From: Aurelia coerulea
Lineage: Eukaryota > Cnidaria > Scyphozoa > Semaeostomeae > Ulmaridae
Direction of reading: 5' to 3'
Length of the DNA: 64,000 nucleotides
Assembly (NCBI GenBank): GCA_039566865.1
Contig: CM076959.1
Location: 19,638,501-19,702,500 of the forward strand
This document shows positions 25,221-36,900 of this stretch, in pieces (position 1 is the stretch's first letter; each line of letters starts with the position of its first letter). The notes beneath the pieces were generated by a model, which ran no database searches, was not told the DNA's origin, and worked only from the letters and a program-made list of their open reading frames with translations. Both the position numbers and the translations under genes were made by a program.

Positions 25221-26200
25221 ACAATTTCCTCTTTGGCAAAAATAAGAATAAGAATTAAAAGATGCAACACCGTTGATGAGTTCTAGCAGAGATAACATAC
25301 GATTAAGGTTTTTGTTCAAATTTTATCAAAGTTATTGCAGATTCATTTGCTGTTCGCCAAGATGCCAAATATCTGCCTCGTAGCAAACAACGAATTTGAA
25401 CTTTTTACAGTATTTTACAAATAGCTAGCCGCTGATATAAGCTCCTTTGTTTCTATCAATAGGTCCAACCAAATCTGTTTACTTTTTTTGGACACCCTGT
25501 AGTCGCTGCAAATCGCTCTTTTTCGTTTATTATATCCAAAGTACTTCCAATAATTATGTAGACCACGAATTGTTCAGACATTACGGTTTCACAAAGGCCA
25601 ATTTGCTTTGCAGAATCGAAAAGACCATATCTAATTTATTCCGAAGCTGTTAAACCCTGATTTACGTCACCAAAATTTTGACAACCTACAGTTTCAAGTC
25701 CCATTTGCTATGCTATTTTCGATGGTACCGAGTTTGCAGTATGTTGCAATGAAAGGGCAGTTCTTATGCCCAAGCATCATTGGCTCATATACATTTTGGG
25801 AGTACTTTCGGTTGGTCAAAATGATGTACCAATTTATTTGTGCGATTCTTGATCTCGACCTTCTGGACAAAGGAGACAGTTGTTAAATTTCATCAATAGA
25901 TCTATAGATTATCATGTATGAATTCCTAGATGCATAACACTTAATTGATTAGATGAAATTTTATATTGCAATGTAATTTTTAATGTGCTGTTCATAATTT
26001 TAATGTGCTGTTTTTAATTTAGATGATCTTATTGTTCATGAAATGGTTTTATAAGACCGACAAAGAAGAATTTTTTTTTCAAAATCTTTCTGTCACAAGC
26101 ATTACCAGAACAAAAACAGCAAGCATGACATTAGACTCGCGAAAAAGTCCCAGTTATTGCAACAACAACAACAGCAATGACAACAACAACAACAACAACA
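24200..26200. other. Intergenic stretch without recognised gene
   Basis: It holds (GGTA)n at about 24640, a (CAA)n run at 25186-25220, a lone GGACACCCTGTAG terminal motif at 25490 and a (CAA)n run at 26158-26200. No coding region is supported. Confidence 0.5.
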
Positions 26201-26202
26201 TA

Positions 26203-26812
26203 TCGAGTGTCCCAACAAAATGTATTCAGATTTGGTTGACTCCAGTGGTGTGAAATTGGCTTTAATGAATGGCTTATAACTCTCAAAATGTTCCTCGATA
26301 GGTAACTTGAACATAGATACCTCGTTTGTTGGTATTGGTGCTTCGAGAGCTGAAATATCAACATTGAAAGCTCAAATTTGAGTCAACCTGCAAACCAGAG
26401 CTTTTGCTTTTTGGCCTAAACAAATTCCTGAACCACATCGAAATTAAGAACTGAAATTAATGAAAAATTAAGAAACTTCCCAATGGGTGACTGGGGGGTG
26501 ACTTCTGGAAAACAGAATAACACAAGATCTAATATTGTTCAAATTTTATCAAGGCTCTCGTTGATTTATACGCTGTGCCTTAAGAAATTGCTTAGGCCAA
26601 AAGGCTAAAGCTCTGGTTTGCAGGAAAGGGCAAATTTGAGCTTTTAAGATTAACATGTCTGCTCTCAAAGTACCAATATCGACAATCAAGGTATCTATGC
26701 TCAAGCTAACAATCGAGGAACATTTTGAGAGTGATTAGCTATTGGTCAAAGCTAAATTCACAGCGCTACAGTCAACCAAATCTGTATACATGGGTATTGG
26801 GACACCTGGTAT
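26203..26812. mobile_element. Palindromic element of the GTGTCCC family
   Basis: The left end GAGTGTCCCAACAAAATG and right end ATTGGGACACCTGGTAT are inverted. AGATTTGGTTGACT near the left end is mirrored by AGTCAACCAAATCT near the right. It is non-autonomous. Confidence 0.65.
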
Positions 26813-26899
26813 TTATAGCGTCCATCAGTCTATCAATAGTAATAACTACGAACTTGTAATCAGTCTACATCGTGTCTATCTCATTTAGGGAAAAGGGCA

Positions 26900-27300
26900 G
26901 GCCTTTGTTTTGGCAATTCTTATCAGTCCTTTGCCTGTAGCCGTACCTTTGGTTGAAACTGGGTGCTTTCAAAATGAGACAATTTTTGCTAAGCTTGTAA
27001 GCATATAGTCTAACCTCTTTGTCAATTGTGAGTAATTTGAAAATAAGCCAATTTTGGGAAAAGAGTAAGCCTATAGTCTTACGTTTTGATTAAAAATGAC
27101 CATTCTCAAAGACAGCCAATTTGAGTGAAAATGGTAAGGTCATAGGCCTGTCTTGTTGTAGGATACAACGACTTCAAAAGCAACTGATCTTGGTTTAGAT
27201 GTAAGCCAATAGCTTTACTCGTCATCCAACAATCGGCAATTTGATATTAACTGAATTTAGCAAATAAGCCCCAAATAAGGCAAATATGTACTGTTGGTCT
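26900..27300. repeat. Degenerate direct repeats around TAAGCCTATAGTCTTAC
   Basis: Loosely spaced (about 60-80 bp) variants of GTAAGC-ATAGTCTAAC recur at about 27000, 27065, 27135 and 27200, each followed by AATTTG-like sequence. They are degenerate. Confidence 0.4.
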
Positions 27301-27637
27301 TTGGCTAAAAGATCTGCATTATATTGATAAAATGACAAATGAGAGCGATAAAGGCGCGCAGTATCCTTATTCTTTGGCCAATATCACTACTTTTGAAAAA
27401 AGTCGTTTTTAACGATACAAGTTTGTGTGTAGACTTAGTCTGGTAAAAATTAGAACTGAAAACATCCAACTGGAATTCGAATGAGAAACGTGCGCTTGTA
27501 GCCAATTATGTAATAAAGCACTTTTCAGGACAGAATATGAAAAAGAAGTCAACAGTATTAATATTGTATGATTGATGACTGAATTAGAATTTGATTAGCT
27601 AATCAATCTACATCAGCGCAGATCATCGTAAATTTTT

Positions 27638-29578
27638 TCAGGGTCTACATGTGTAATCGCAGCAGAATGGCAAATGAAAGTTGTGATTGCCTTTGCATTT
27701 CCATCCATAGGGAAAGTCCTGTCTGCAGATGATGTTATAAACGCATTTCCTCTGACGGTTGAACAGCATTCTGCATTTGACGTCAATCTTAGTCTCATCA
27801 CATTTCAATTTATCATTTTTGACACATGATACAAAGTTGATAGCCCCTGGAACCGGACCGACATGTGTGCTTTGTGGATTTCTCTTCCTTCTTGCGGATT
27901 GTGCTGAAAAATGGGTAAAGAGATAAATTGTTTATATCTACCGGAAATTCAAATATGCTTTGGATTTCCTATTCTAAAGTTTCTAAAGAAATTGAATCCA
28001 GTATAGTCATGCTTCTTCATTTGACACGATACTTTTTGGCAAGACTTGACAAAAATTTGATCAAATATCCCCCCCCCCCCCCCCTAGGAAGGAGAACACG
28101 ATGAAACTTACATTTTCATTGAGTTTTCAAGTTACATTTAGATCTTACCTTTAACAATCTTGAGCACATCCGAATCCTTTTTGAACTTCGCAGTAAAGAT
28201 CATATCATATCCTGCACAATGAGCAGCAATTTTTGGTCCAACTTCAGACGCTTCCATCTTGTAGAGGTTAATGATCTTTTCAGATTTGACCCAGTAAGAA
28301 TCAGTTGGGAACTTGGCATGTGACTGAAATGACAAGAGATATGACAGAATAGTGGGTAAAATGGATAGGGTTGAATATAGAAAAACAGCAGATCACAAAC
28401 TGTTTAAAATACAACACCCAGAAGGCATACGTATTTTTTGTAAGAAACTAACAATTTGAGCCAGTATTAAAAGTTTATTAAAATGAACATACCACTTCCA
28501 TGCTTTTTTCCATTTGATATGGAGTTTGTTCTTTTTCTAAAGCAGAGATGTAACAAGCATTTTCTACAATGACCTTCATTGCACTGTATCCCTGTTGATT
28601 GAAGAAGAAAGAAATTAATTTGTAAGGTTGGTGAAGGTGAAGGTGAAGTGGCGGATTTTATCACCAAGCGCTGGGATCGTCCAGGATCACCGAAGTAGCT
28701 AAGCGCTAATCGAGTTCGCGACCCCTTGTCATGACGCCAAGTGGTGGGGCTCTACCGGGCTTCGAACCCTGTCCGCCTGATTTAAAAAATTTGAACGAAA
28801 ACAAGGAATCACGTTGTCAGTCTAGGAGGGAATTAAAGAAGAGAGAATCTTGTCTGTTTTGAATTTGGAAAATTACTGAGAAAGGGCGAAGGAAGGGGAT
28901 GTTCATTAATTTGAAAATACGAAAAATATAAAAGTTACCTCGAAAACTTTATTACTTATCTATTGAACAGAATTGCTTTACCTTTTCAAAGGCTCAGATC
29001 AAAAATATAAAAAACGAGTGAAATTTACGACCCAGCCAAGATCAGGATGAGAATTGAGAGAAAGCATGTTTGGTTGTCATTGTCAAGCCAAAGAATTATA
29101 TTTCTTTGTTCAGAATCATCAGTAATAAAACTAACTTACCACATTGAAATCATTCAACAAATCGACTGCTGGTCTGTTTCCATGTTTTGGTACTTGAATT
29201 TCTTCGGTTTTGCCTGCAATATCCACTTTCACCTTTTCTGTGAATTTCTCTCCATTTTCTTCCAACTTCATTTCAAAATCTCTCGCCTTGAAAAAGAAGA
29301 AGAAAAGCATTACTTAGCATTACTGCTCTGGCTTTCGCTCATAAAACACACGCGAAATCAAGCTTGAATAAAGTTGTTTTCGGTTGTCCATATTATTGAA
29401 GAAATTCAAATGATTGAACCTAGCATCTCCAAACTCCAAAGATGGAAGAGACGTTTTGGCCTTTTTAGAAAAGCTAGGACCATGCCCAAAGACTTCAAAT
29501 CACTTCGAATTCAAAAGATGAAATAACAAGACTCACAACTGCGAAAGCGACAACGCTTAGTACGATCACGAACTTCAT
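27638..29578 (-). CDS. Secreted BRICHOS-domain precursor with C-terminal cysteine-rich peptide
   Basis: Five coding exons on the minus strand: 29590-29537 (ATG at 29578-29576), 29286-29140, 28591-28493, 28323-28149, 27903-27638 (TGA). All borders are GT/AG; 729 nt gives 242 residues. Layout: signal peptide (MKFVIVLSVVAFAV); BRICHOS-type region at about residues 17-150 with the family's hallmark Asp (VDLLNDFNV) and two Cys (VENACYIS and AAHCAGYD); then AQSARRKR, a consensus furin-type site; then 80 residues with nine Cys, 13 Lys/Arg and six Asp/Glu. BRICHOS regions act as intramolecular chaperones in pro-proteins such as gastrokines, chondromodulin and the polychaete arenicin precursors, and the peptide after the dibasic site is usually the active product. 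An antimicrobial or signalling role is inference only. The C-terminal peptide resembles nothing I recognise. The gene lies between two convertase-like genes on the other strand. Confidence 0.85.
28632..28785 (-). mobile_element. tRNA-derived SINE, copy 2 (5' truncated)
   Basis: The reverse complement carries GGGTTCGAAGCCC (box B), GGGGCTCTACC-like and TCATGACAAGGGGTCGCG, then CCAGCGCTTGG and a GAAGGT-type tail. It lacks box A. It sits in an intron of the BRICHOS gene. Confidence 0.7.
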
Positions 29579-29762
29579 ATTGAGGTTATCCTGAAAGAAG
29601 AAAACAGTTGAAGTCACTGAGGAGATATTTGTAAACTTCTCCAACGAATACTATAACTCTTGAAGGCTTTCTTAAAAGATGTATAGAAGAAGGCGAGGAT
29701 GAAAATCATGACGTTAAAATTCCAGGAAAAATTAAAAAGTCACAAAAGTTGAAAGAACATAC

Positions 29763-29825
29763 CGGAGAATTCACAAGATCAAATCTGTCTTCTGCTGGCG
29801 CTGATTTATTTTCATCAACGTTTGA
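29763..29825 (-). other. Probable 5' non-coding exon of the BRICHOS gene
   Basis: Reading the minus strand, a stretch ending in TTCTCCG is followed by the donor GTATGT (donor GT at 29762-29761). The next AG is just before 29590, followed by a short leader and the ATG at 29578. The upstream end at about 29825 is guessed from the TATA-like box. No ATG-led frame runs through it. Confidence 0.5.
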
Positions 29826-29851
29826 GGTGTCTGAGAATCAAAATCGGCCCC

Positions 29852-29861
29852 CTTTTTATGA
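29852..29861 (-). promoter_or_regulatory. TATA-like box of the BRICHOS gene
   Basis: The minus strand reads TCATAAAAAGG about 30 bp before the inferred transcription start and 90 bp before the first donor site. This suits a core promoter, but it is one short AT-rich motif. Confidence 0.4.
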
Positions 29862-29864
29862 CCA

Positions 29865-30670
29865 ACTCTTGTTTTGGGGTTTGTCATAAATATTTGGTTT
29901 TCAGGATAGCTGCATAAATATTACTTGACAAACAAAATAATTTTCCATCAAAACAACTTGCTAATTACAAGGTGATCGGTGATGACGTTGCAGTCCTGCC
30001 CACAAAGTAGTCAATAGTTCAGAGCCCTATCTGGAATAAACGCCCCATGGACGAAGGCCACTTTAAATATATACGCCCTTCGGGTTCATTAACGTAGCTT
30101 TTGCACAGATGCATTGTGATTCTTACATGCTAATTTTTTACTCCAGTTGCTTTTCGTCAAGAGGCATTCCTCTGGAAACTGGATAACGAGAAACTAGCAT
30201 AGAAATATAAGGGTTTGACTAGACTGATTACCTAAGACCCTTGTTTCCCTTTGGTAACCTCGTTCAGTTTAGACTCATAATGAAGCAGTGAATAAAAGGT
30301 GAACCTGCTTAGGCCCATTCTCAAATTCCCATCCTATTCGGCACAAAATTGATGACAGATATTTATTTAGCATAGGTAACGAAAGCGTGGTCGATTAAAG
30401 CTTGAACCACGATCAAATTGATTCAATCTTGAGAGTTGACTGTCATGGCAATTTCTTGTGCGTGATGGCCTAAAAAAGGCTGAATTCTTCAGAGTAGCAT
30501 TTCGAGTTTCTGTTGACGGAAGCTACGTCATCAATTCAAAGAACACAAGGAAATAAGAGACTCAGAAAAGAAGTCTAGGGTTTGACATTTATTAGCCTGC
30601 GTGCGGACTCGTGGAAACCTTGAACCATGAATTCACCCAGCTGAATTGATGCCGCGGTAAATATTGCAAG
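29865..30670. other. Intergenic stretch upstream of the BRICHOS gene
   Basis: Apart from a dispersed-repeat fragment at 30480-30575 (GAGTTTCTGTTGACGGAAGC, AAATAAGAGACTCAG), nothing is recognised. Confidence 0.4.
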
Positions 30671-30674
30671 ACTT

Positions 30675-31140
30675 GTGATTACGCGGAAATCGATTGCCAA
30701 CAAAATATGTATCTAGCTATACTATTTTAATTAACTTGAGGCAAACTGTGTACCTTATGCAATATCTGAAAGTACACAAAATATGAATTTCTAATGATGC
30801 TTGATTTTGATGACAAGGTAGAGTTTGCCGATTCTTTGACTACGTGGAAATCGATTGCCAACAAAATATGTATCTAGCTATGCTATCTTAATTAACTTGA
30901 GGCAAACTGTGTACTTTATGCAATAACTGAAAAGTAAACAAAATGTGAATTTCTAATGATGCTTGATTTTGATGGCAAGGTAGAGTTTGCTGATTCTTTG
31001 ACTACGCAGGAAATCGACGTGTATCTAGCTACACAAAGTATGAATGCCACCATAAACTAGAATCCTAGAACTGTTTGTGATTACGTGGAAGGTGGCAATT
31101 GATTGCCAACAAATTGTGTATGTATCTGACTATTTGAACT
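30675..31140 (+). repeat. Tandem repeat of about 163 bp, two full units and a partial
   Basis: Each unit starts near GGAAATCGATTGCCAACAAA and runs through TTGAGGCAAACTGTGTAC and GGTAGAGTTTGC to GATTCTTTGACTACG. Starts are at about 30680, 30845 and 31010. Confidence 0.8.
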
Positions 31141-32059
31141 GTGTACCGTATGATACCGCACAAAGGGAATTGATGCCTGACCATGACAATGCTCTGAATC
31201 ATTCCGACGTTTTATAAACACATAAAGAAAAGATTTATGAAGAACTGGTAAAGCTATAGTATAATATAAGTATTACAATAATCGATTTATTTTAAGTTGG
31301 TTAAAAGCTCTACAGGGTATCCCAAAAAATTGTTCGAGGTTTGATTAAATATTTGAAATAATGAAATTATAAACGGGCCTCCATGGTAAGATAACCATAT
31401 TGCCGAAATTTTAAATCAAATGTAGACACCAGAAGCTAGCAAATCGGCTAAATATTCACGGAGTTGTGAGCTTTTGAAGTTCAAGTTTGTTCAAAAGCTG
31501 AAACAAGACGCCCCTAAATTGCATATATTCTGTGAAAGTAGAATCTCGTTTATTCAAAGCAAATCAAATGGAATTTAAAGAGCATTTTCGATAAACTTAC
31601 TTTCTTTAACATTGAATCATTGAATATTGATGCTTGTAGGAAGCCTGTTGAGCAAAATTTGGAATGGCCTCCCCCCGTCTCTCATCGATTAAGTTTTTAT
31701 TCCATGTTTTTTGGATACTTGCATTCTTTAGTAGATTTTGGCAACGGTTACAAGAATTGAATTACTTTTAAAATGTCCTTCTTGATTTGCTCTGGTATCA
31801 ACGAGAGGTGAAACATTGGACAGTCTTCCTTTACCTCGATTGTGGGATGGGATGCCTTTCTGAAAAAACAAATCAGCTTTCGCAAAAACTTGAACTTCGA
31901 AAGCTTGTAGCTTTGTCAATTTTTAGTGGATTCGCAAGATTCTGGCGTCAAAAATTATTCTAAAATCCTTGGCACAGGTTTATCTAACCAGGAGCCGGTA
32001 CATTTTATTGTTATTTTTTATATTTAATCAAAAGTCGAACAATATTTCTGGGACCTATG

Positions 32060-32125
32060 GTTCTACTCTACGTTTTCATTTCATTTCATTTCATTTCATT
32101 TTATTTTATTTTATTTTATTTTAAA
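32060..32125. repeat. (TTTCA)n / (TTTTA)n microsatellite
   Basis: TTTCA repeats pass into TTTTA repeats at 32080-32123. Confidence 0.85.
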
Positions 32126-32137
32126 AGATTGCAACCA

Positions 32138-32500
32138 TACACTCTTTTTTTATAAGAATACTATAACTTTTTTCCAGCCTCAATATTCTTAAGTAATTTT
32201 TCATTTTGAGCCTTAACATATTCTTAAAGTATTCTTATTTTTTCAAATCTGGTATGGTTTGAGGGGAACATAATTCAAACAAGTGTCATATCATTATGAA
32301 GAAATGGTTTAACGAAAGAAAAATCTAAGCAATTGTAACAATAAGAATGTTATGAACATCGCAAAACAGGCAACTGCTGGAAAATGAGACAAAATATGCG
32401 AGCTGAGGCTGAGCAATATTCTTATAATATTCTTAAAATTTGGATGATTCTGAGCCTGAATATTCTTATAAACAATATTCTTATCAAAAAAAAGAGTGTA
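32138..32500. mobile_element. MITE with TACACTC ends
   Basis: Left end TACACTCTTTTTTTATAAGA, right end TCTTATCAAAAAAAAGAGTGTA (mirrored). The inside repeats AATATTCTTA. The design resembles the TACACGT MITEs, but the terminal sequence differs. Confidence 0.7.
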
Positions 32501-33059
32501 CGTGAGCATCATCTTATTTGACAACTACACGAACAAAGAATAAATGATCTATCTACTACTAATAACTATGACTGTTCACGTAATACGAACGCATTTTTAA
32601 GGAAGGTGGCAGTCTCTTTGATCAACAATGATGCGAACTATTTTACACATCAACTGTGTACAAGAAAAAAGAAACCTATGATACAAAAAAAGAAATGCAT
32701 TTTACAAGAAGAAACCTGTAAGACAATGTGATATAACATGCTCCCCCCCCCCAGGACCCGTGAATAAAATATAGGGTATAGCATTCAAGAGTCCAAGGAT
32801 CCAAGGGTCCGGCGGTTACTGCATGCCACTCTGCCACTCACTCACCATTGGCTTTGCTGCACCTTTCCTCCTTCTCACAGGCGCGGCATGGTGATCAGAA
32901 GAGCAGAGCAGCTTCCAATTCAGTTCAACTTCCAGATCCACAGGGAGCCGACATAAAAAGTAGTAAGAAAGCAAACGAAATGCGGCTTCTGCGAGTGAGA
33001 TACGGCAAAAGCAGCATCTGTGGAGGAGCAATGTGCGCTTGGTGGCTTTGTTGATGAGG

Positions 33060-33460
33060 GGGGCTTTGGGGTTTCACGGGTTGCGGGTTTGATCAATTTT
33101 AGCCCTCGGGTTTCGGGTTTTACGTCTAATTCGTGCGGGTTTTCGGGTTTTGAGATGCTCCACGGGTTACGGGTTTGGCCAATTTTGATGCTTGGGTTTC
33201 GGGATTTCTTTCAAAATTTCCAATGTTTTCGGGTTTTCGAAGTCATAAATTCCCTTTCAGTTAGCTGAGATCGAAAAACCAGCTTCCGAATGCTTGAAAC
33301 GATGCACAGAGTGTCAGCGAGAACGAAAATGTCGGATTTAGTCGAAGATTATTACCGAAAATTGAAATTTTGCGTTCCGAAGTGCAATTTCGGGTTTCGA
33401 ATTTTTTGCTTGCGGGTTTTCGGGTTTTTGCTAATTTTGGTCCGGGTTTGCGGGTTCTGG
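33060..33460 (+). repeat. CGGGTTT-rich degenerate repeat
   Basis: There are many short blocks of CGGGTTT/CGGGTTTT (33070-33240, 33385-33450) separated by unrelated bases. It is strongly G/T-biased on the plus strand and not a perfect array. Confidence 0.6.
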
Positions 33461-33539
33461 TACCCCCCAAAGCCCCCCTCCTTGATTTCATCTGAAGAAG
33501 AAAGTTCACTTTACCTGGTGAGTGCAAAATAAGTCTTTT

Positions 33540-33830
33540 AATGCTGCAATTTCCATGTTTTTAAGACCAAGACATATGAAAGAAATCTTCAAATACCTGC
33601 TGCAGCAACTTCCTTCAAATTTAGTTAACTGCGTCAATCGAATTGAAGGTTCGAAACTGATTGTTCTTTGCCAAATCTCGCAATCTGATTGGTATGCTAG
33701 GAATCCCAGCATATTAGGCCTAAATAGGGTCAACTTTTTCAGAGTAATATTATGAGTCTCTGTTGACTGAAGCGCCATCAAGAAGTCAAAGAGCACAGGG
33801 AAACAAGAGACTCATCGTCATAAGTCTACC
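33540..33830 (+). repeat. Dispersed repeat, copy 2
   Basis: It is near-identical to 14225-14515 (same order of GCAACTTCCTTCAAATTTAG, GCATATTAGGCCTAA and GGGAAACAAGAGACTCA). Confidence 0.7.
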
Positions 33831-33998
33831 TCAAAGCCACCAAGCGCACATTGCTCCTCCACAGATGCTGCTTTTGCCGTATCTCACTCGCAGAAGCCGC
33901 ATTTCGTTTGCTTTCTTACTATTTTTTATGTGGGCTCCCTGTGCCAGATCCAGACACAACAAAGCAAGGACAAAGATGCGGAAGCCGGAAGCACAAAA

Positions 33999-36900
33999 AT
34001 GAATGCCAAAAGCCTTGCCTACCTTCTTCTCTCTGCAGCTCTTTTTATTGGAGATGGATTTGGGTTCACGATGGAGAAGGTAAGTTGCTTCAAACAGAAT
34101 TTAACAGAATTACATTCAAACAAACAAAAGGCCCCAAATAAGAAATACATTAGGCCATACCTAGCTATGATACAAATTTTTTTTGGATATATTCTAAAAG
34201 GGGCCCCAGCCAGTTTTGGGCCCAGGGCCCCAACAGGCTTAAATGCGGCCCTGCATTGAGCCCTCCAGGGTCAAAGTTCCCTTGTTTCCAATTACTTGTT
34301 TGTCTGCGACTTAACAGAACCCATGGGGGGGGGGTACTTCATTTCACTATAAATTCACACGGGTGTGTGCCACCAGGATTTCTGTTATGTCCCAATCCCA
34401 GAACTTTGAGGAAGTAACACAAACAATTCAACGTTAAAGAGGCATTCAGTTTCAAGGGGTAAGAAAGGATATCCTCTCTGTTATGGTTGTGCAAGCAGAA
34501 CACATCTGTTCTGAATCAATGGGGACATAAACACCCATTACCAGAATTTTTAATATTACAGTCAACCCCAATCCCAGAAAATTCCAAGCAAAAGTATACC
34601 CCAGTCACAGAAAGTTTCTCTAATGAAAGTATATCCCAGTCCCAAAAATTTCAGGACAAAAACTACCCAAAACTGGTGCACATCCCCGTCTGACCCGATA
34701 GTGAGGTCTTCATTTTAGTTTTTTTCTGTAATTCTCTCCAAGCAAAGTATAATTAGCAAATCAAGTCATGGACAGTTAGTACTAGTAGTTCTTAACAAGG
34801 AAGAAATCACAAGGAATTAACCAATTCAACAAAGATGGCAAGAATCTTATGCAAGAAAAGATAATTTTTTGTTTTCTGTAACTCCTAAGTCCTTGTCATA
34901 CTTGCAGCACAGTTTTTCATTTGTCTGCAAAAACAAAGATATTTTACTGTATATTTTAAGAAACCTAATCAAATGTTTTGAAAAACATTTCTATCCGAAG
35001 ATGTTAACATTTTAATTGTTGTGTATGCACAAAATGCAAAAGGTAAGGTAACTTGTCAAAATTTGGTCCATGTCATGAATTGGTTGAGGCCCTACCCCAC
35101 GTTTTCCTTCAACTTACAAAGTTTAAGGGCAGTACATGTGGAAATTGCACCCCCTTCAAGTTTTATTTCATTTATATTGTAGGTTCCCAAATATCGATCG
35201 AGAAGGTCAACGTCAATGGCGGATTTCAATGACCCACTGTATGAACAACAGTTTCATCTGGTTTGTTTTCAAAATTTCTCAATATTTGATATTAGTTGTT
35301 GTTGTGTACATAGTCAGATGAGTTGTGTTATGTTACTTGCAAAAAGACTACTTGTCATTTATGTCTCCCTGAGCTACTTAAGATATAACAGGGTACATGC
35401 AGGAAATCCTGGGAAATGTTGGGTCCAAATCCATGGGCGTAAAATTTGGGAGGCTGCCCAATTCAATCAATCAATATCAATATTTAAATTTGTATTTACA
35501 GTAGTATTAAGATATTGCTAATTCAAACCAACTATTTAGAGTTAAAACAATTACAAAACAATTAAAAATCCATTGTTTAAGAAAATTTTGCCTGACTTAC
35601 TGTAAGGCAGATTTCTGCCCAATTCTAGCTGACTTTTGCAAATTTTTCCGACATTGGGGGCTGCCCCCAGCCCCCTGTCTCCTATGCCTTGTCCAAATCC
35701 CTCCCAGGAAAACTGGAGCAAGGATGCTGAAAATACATCAAGAATTTCTGCAGAATCCTTGGGAAGCTGGAAAGGCAGTGATCCCAGAAATCCAGGGAAT
35801 CCCTCAGTAGTAAGAGAAGTTAGTAGAATTCCCATGGAAGCTTAATAGCTAATAGGAAGGAAACGTCCTCAGGAAAAGCTGTGCAAGCTAGAATTTTGAT
35901 TGATGCAGCAAATAGGATTATTTTTATTATAGAACTGTGTGAGTTATCATAAACTCAATCAGCATTGCTCATTTTGTAGAATGATAAATTTGGAGTTACG
36001 ATGAACATACGAAAAGCTTGGTCAAAAGGATACACTGGGAAGAATGTTACAATTTGCATCAATGATCCAAGTGGAATATGGCGCAGACATGATGATTTTA
36101 GAAAAAGATTTGTATGTATTTTCATAATTCTACAATTTAGGATTTAAATATTTTGTTGGTTTCATTTGACTAATTAAGTTGACAGTCATCAGTTTTGAGC
36201 CCTGAAGGGGGATGGTGACATGATGGAAAATTCCACAAAAGAAAAGTGCAGTTTATCTTGTGTTTGGTATTATTTAGATTTTGGTGTGAAAACTAAAGGT
36301 TTTTTCCCAGGATTTGCCAGTTTGAGAATCACTGTTCTCAGCTTTCATCAGAAATACTAAATGGTATTGATTTATTCTCAGTTTGCTAGGGTACACAGTG
36401 GGCTATTGGGTCCCCATTCGCAGAATTTGAAATTCCCAGTGTCGTGAATACTTTACTCAATTCTAAAACTTGGATGAATTCTTGATTAAACGCAAAGAAA
36501 AATGGGTGAATATCCCTATCCAAAAATAAGTTACAGGACTTTGAATTCAAGAGAAATGCACATATTTTACAATGATGTAATTTTGCACAAAAAGAGTGAT
36601 GCAAAGCTACAATTCAACCAAAGACTATATAAACCCTTTCAAAGACCTTCATTAATACTTTCTACCAATAAACTGATGATGTTGATGTGGTCTTCATAAA
36701 AAATTCGTCATTTTCATCATCTCTATGCTTTGCTGCTAAAATTATCTCAAAGTTTTTCACTGATTTTGGTCATTTTCAAACAAGCTTCTGGGTAAAATTG
36801 TATGTTTAATCTCAAATATCTCCAAAACTTGGGGCTACCAGACCCAAGTATTTCCTGAAAGCCCTGACTTAGAGCTTTAAGGATGATATAGGTTTTGATA

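Larger units (their letters stand above)
32935..33945. repeat. Inverted repeat at the 5' end of subtilase copy 2
   Basis: Arm 32935-33050 (GGGAGCCGACATAAAAAG, GAGATACGGCAAAAGCAGCA, ATGTGCGCTTGGTGGCTTTG) is the reverse complement of 33832-33945, which ends 54 bp before the ATG of copy 2. Between the arms lie a CGGGTTT-rich stretch and a dispersed repeat. Confidence 0.8.

Noticed and set aside
33851..34141. Alternative protein starting MLLHRCCFCRIS across the copy 2 promoter
   Set aside because: It comes from the inverted-repeat arm and is also seen on the opposite strand at 33031-32816; the frame does not join the subtilase exons.
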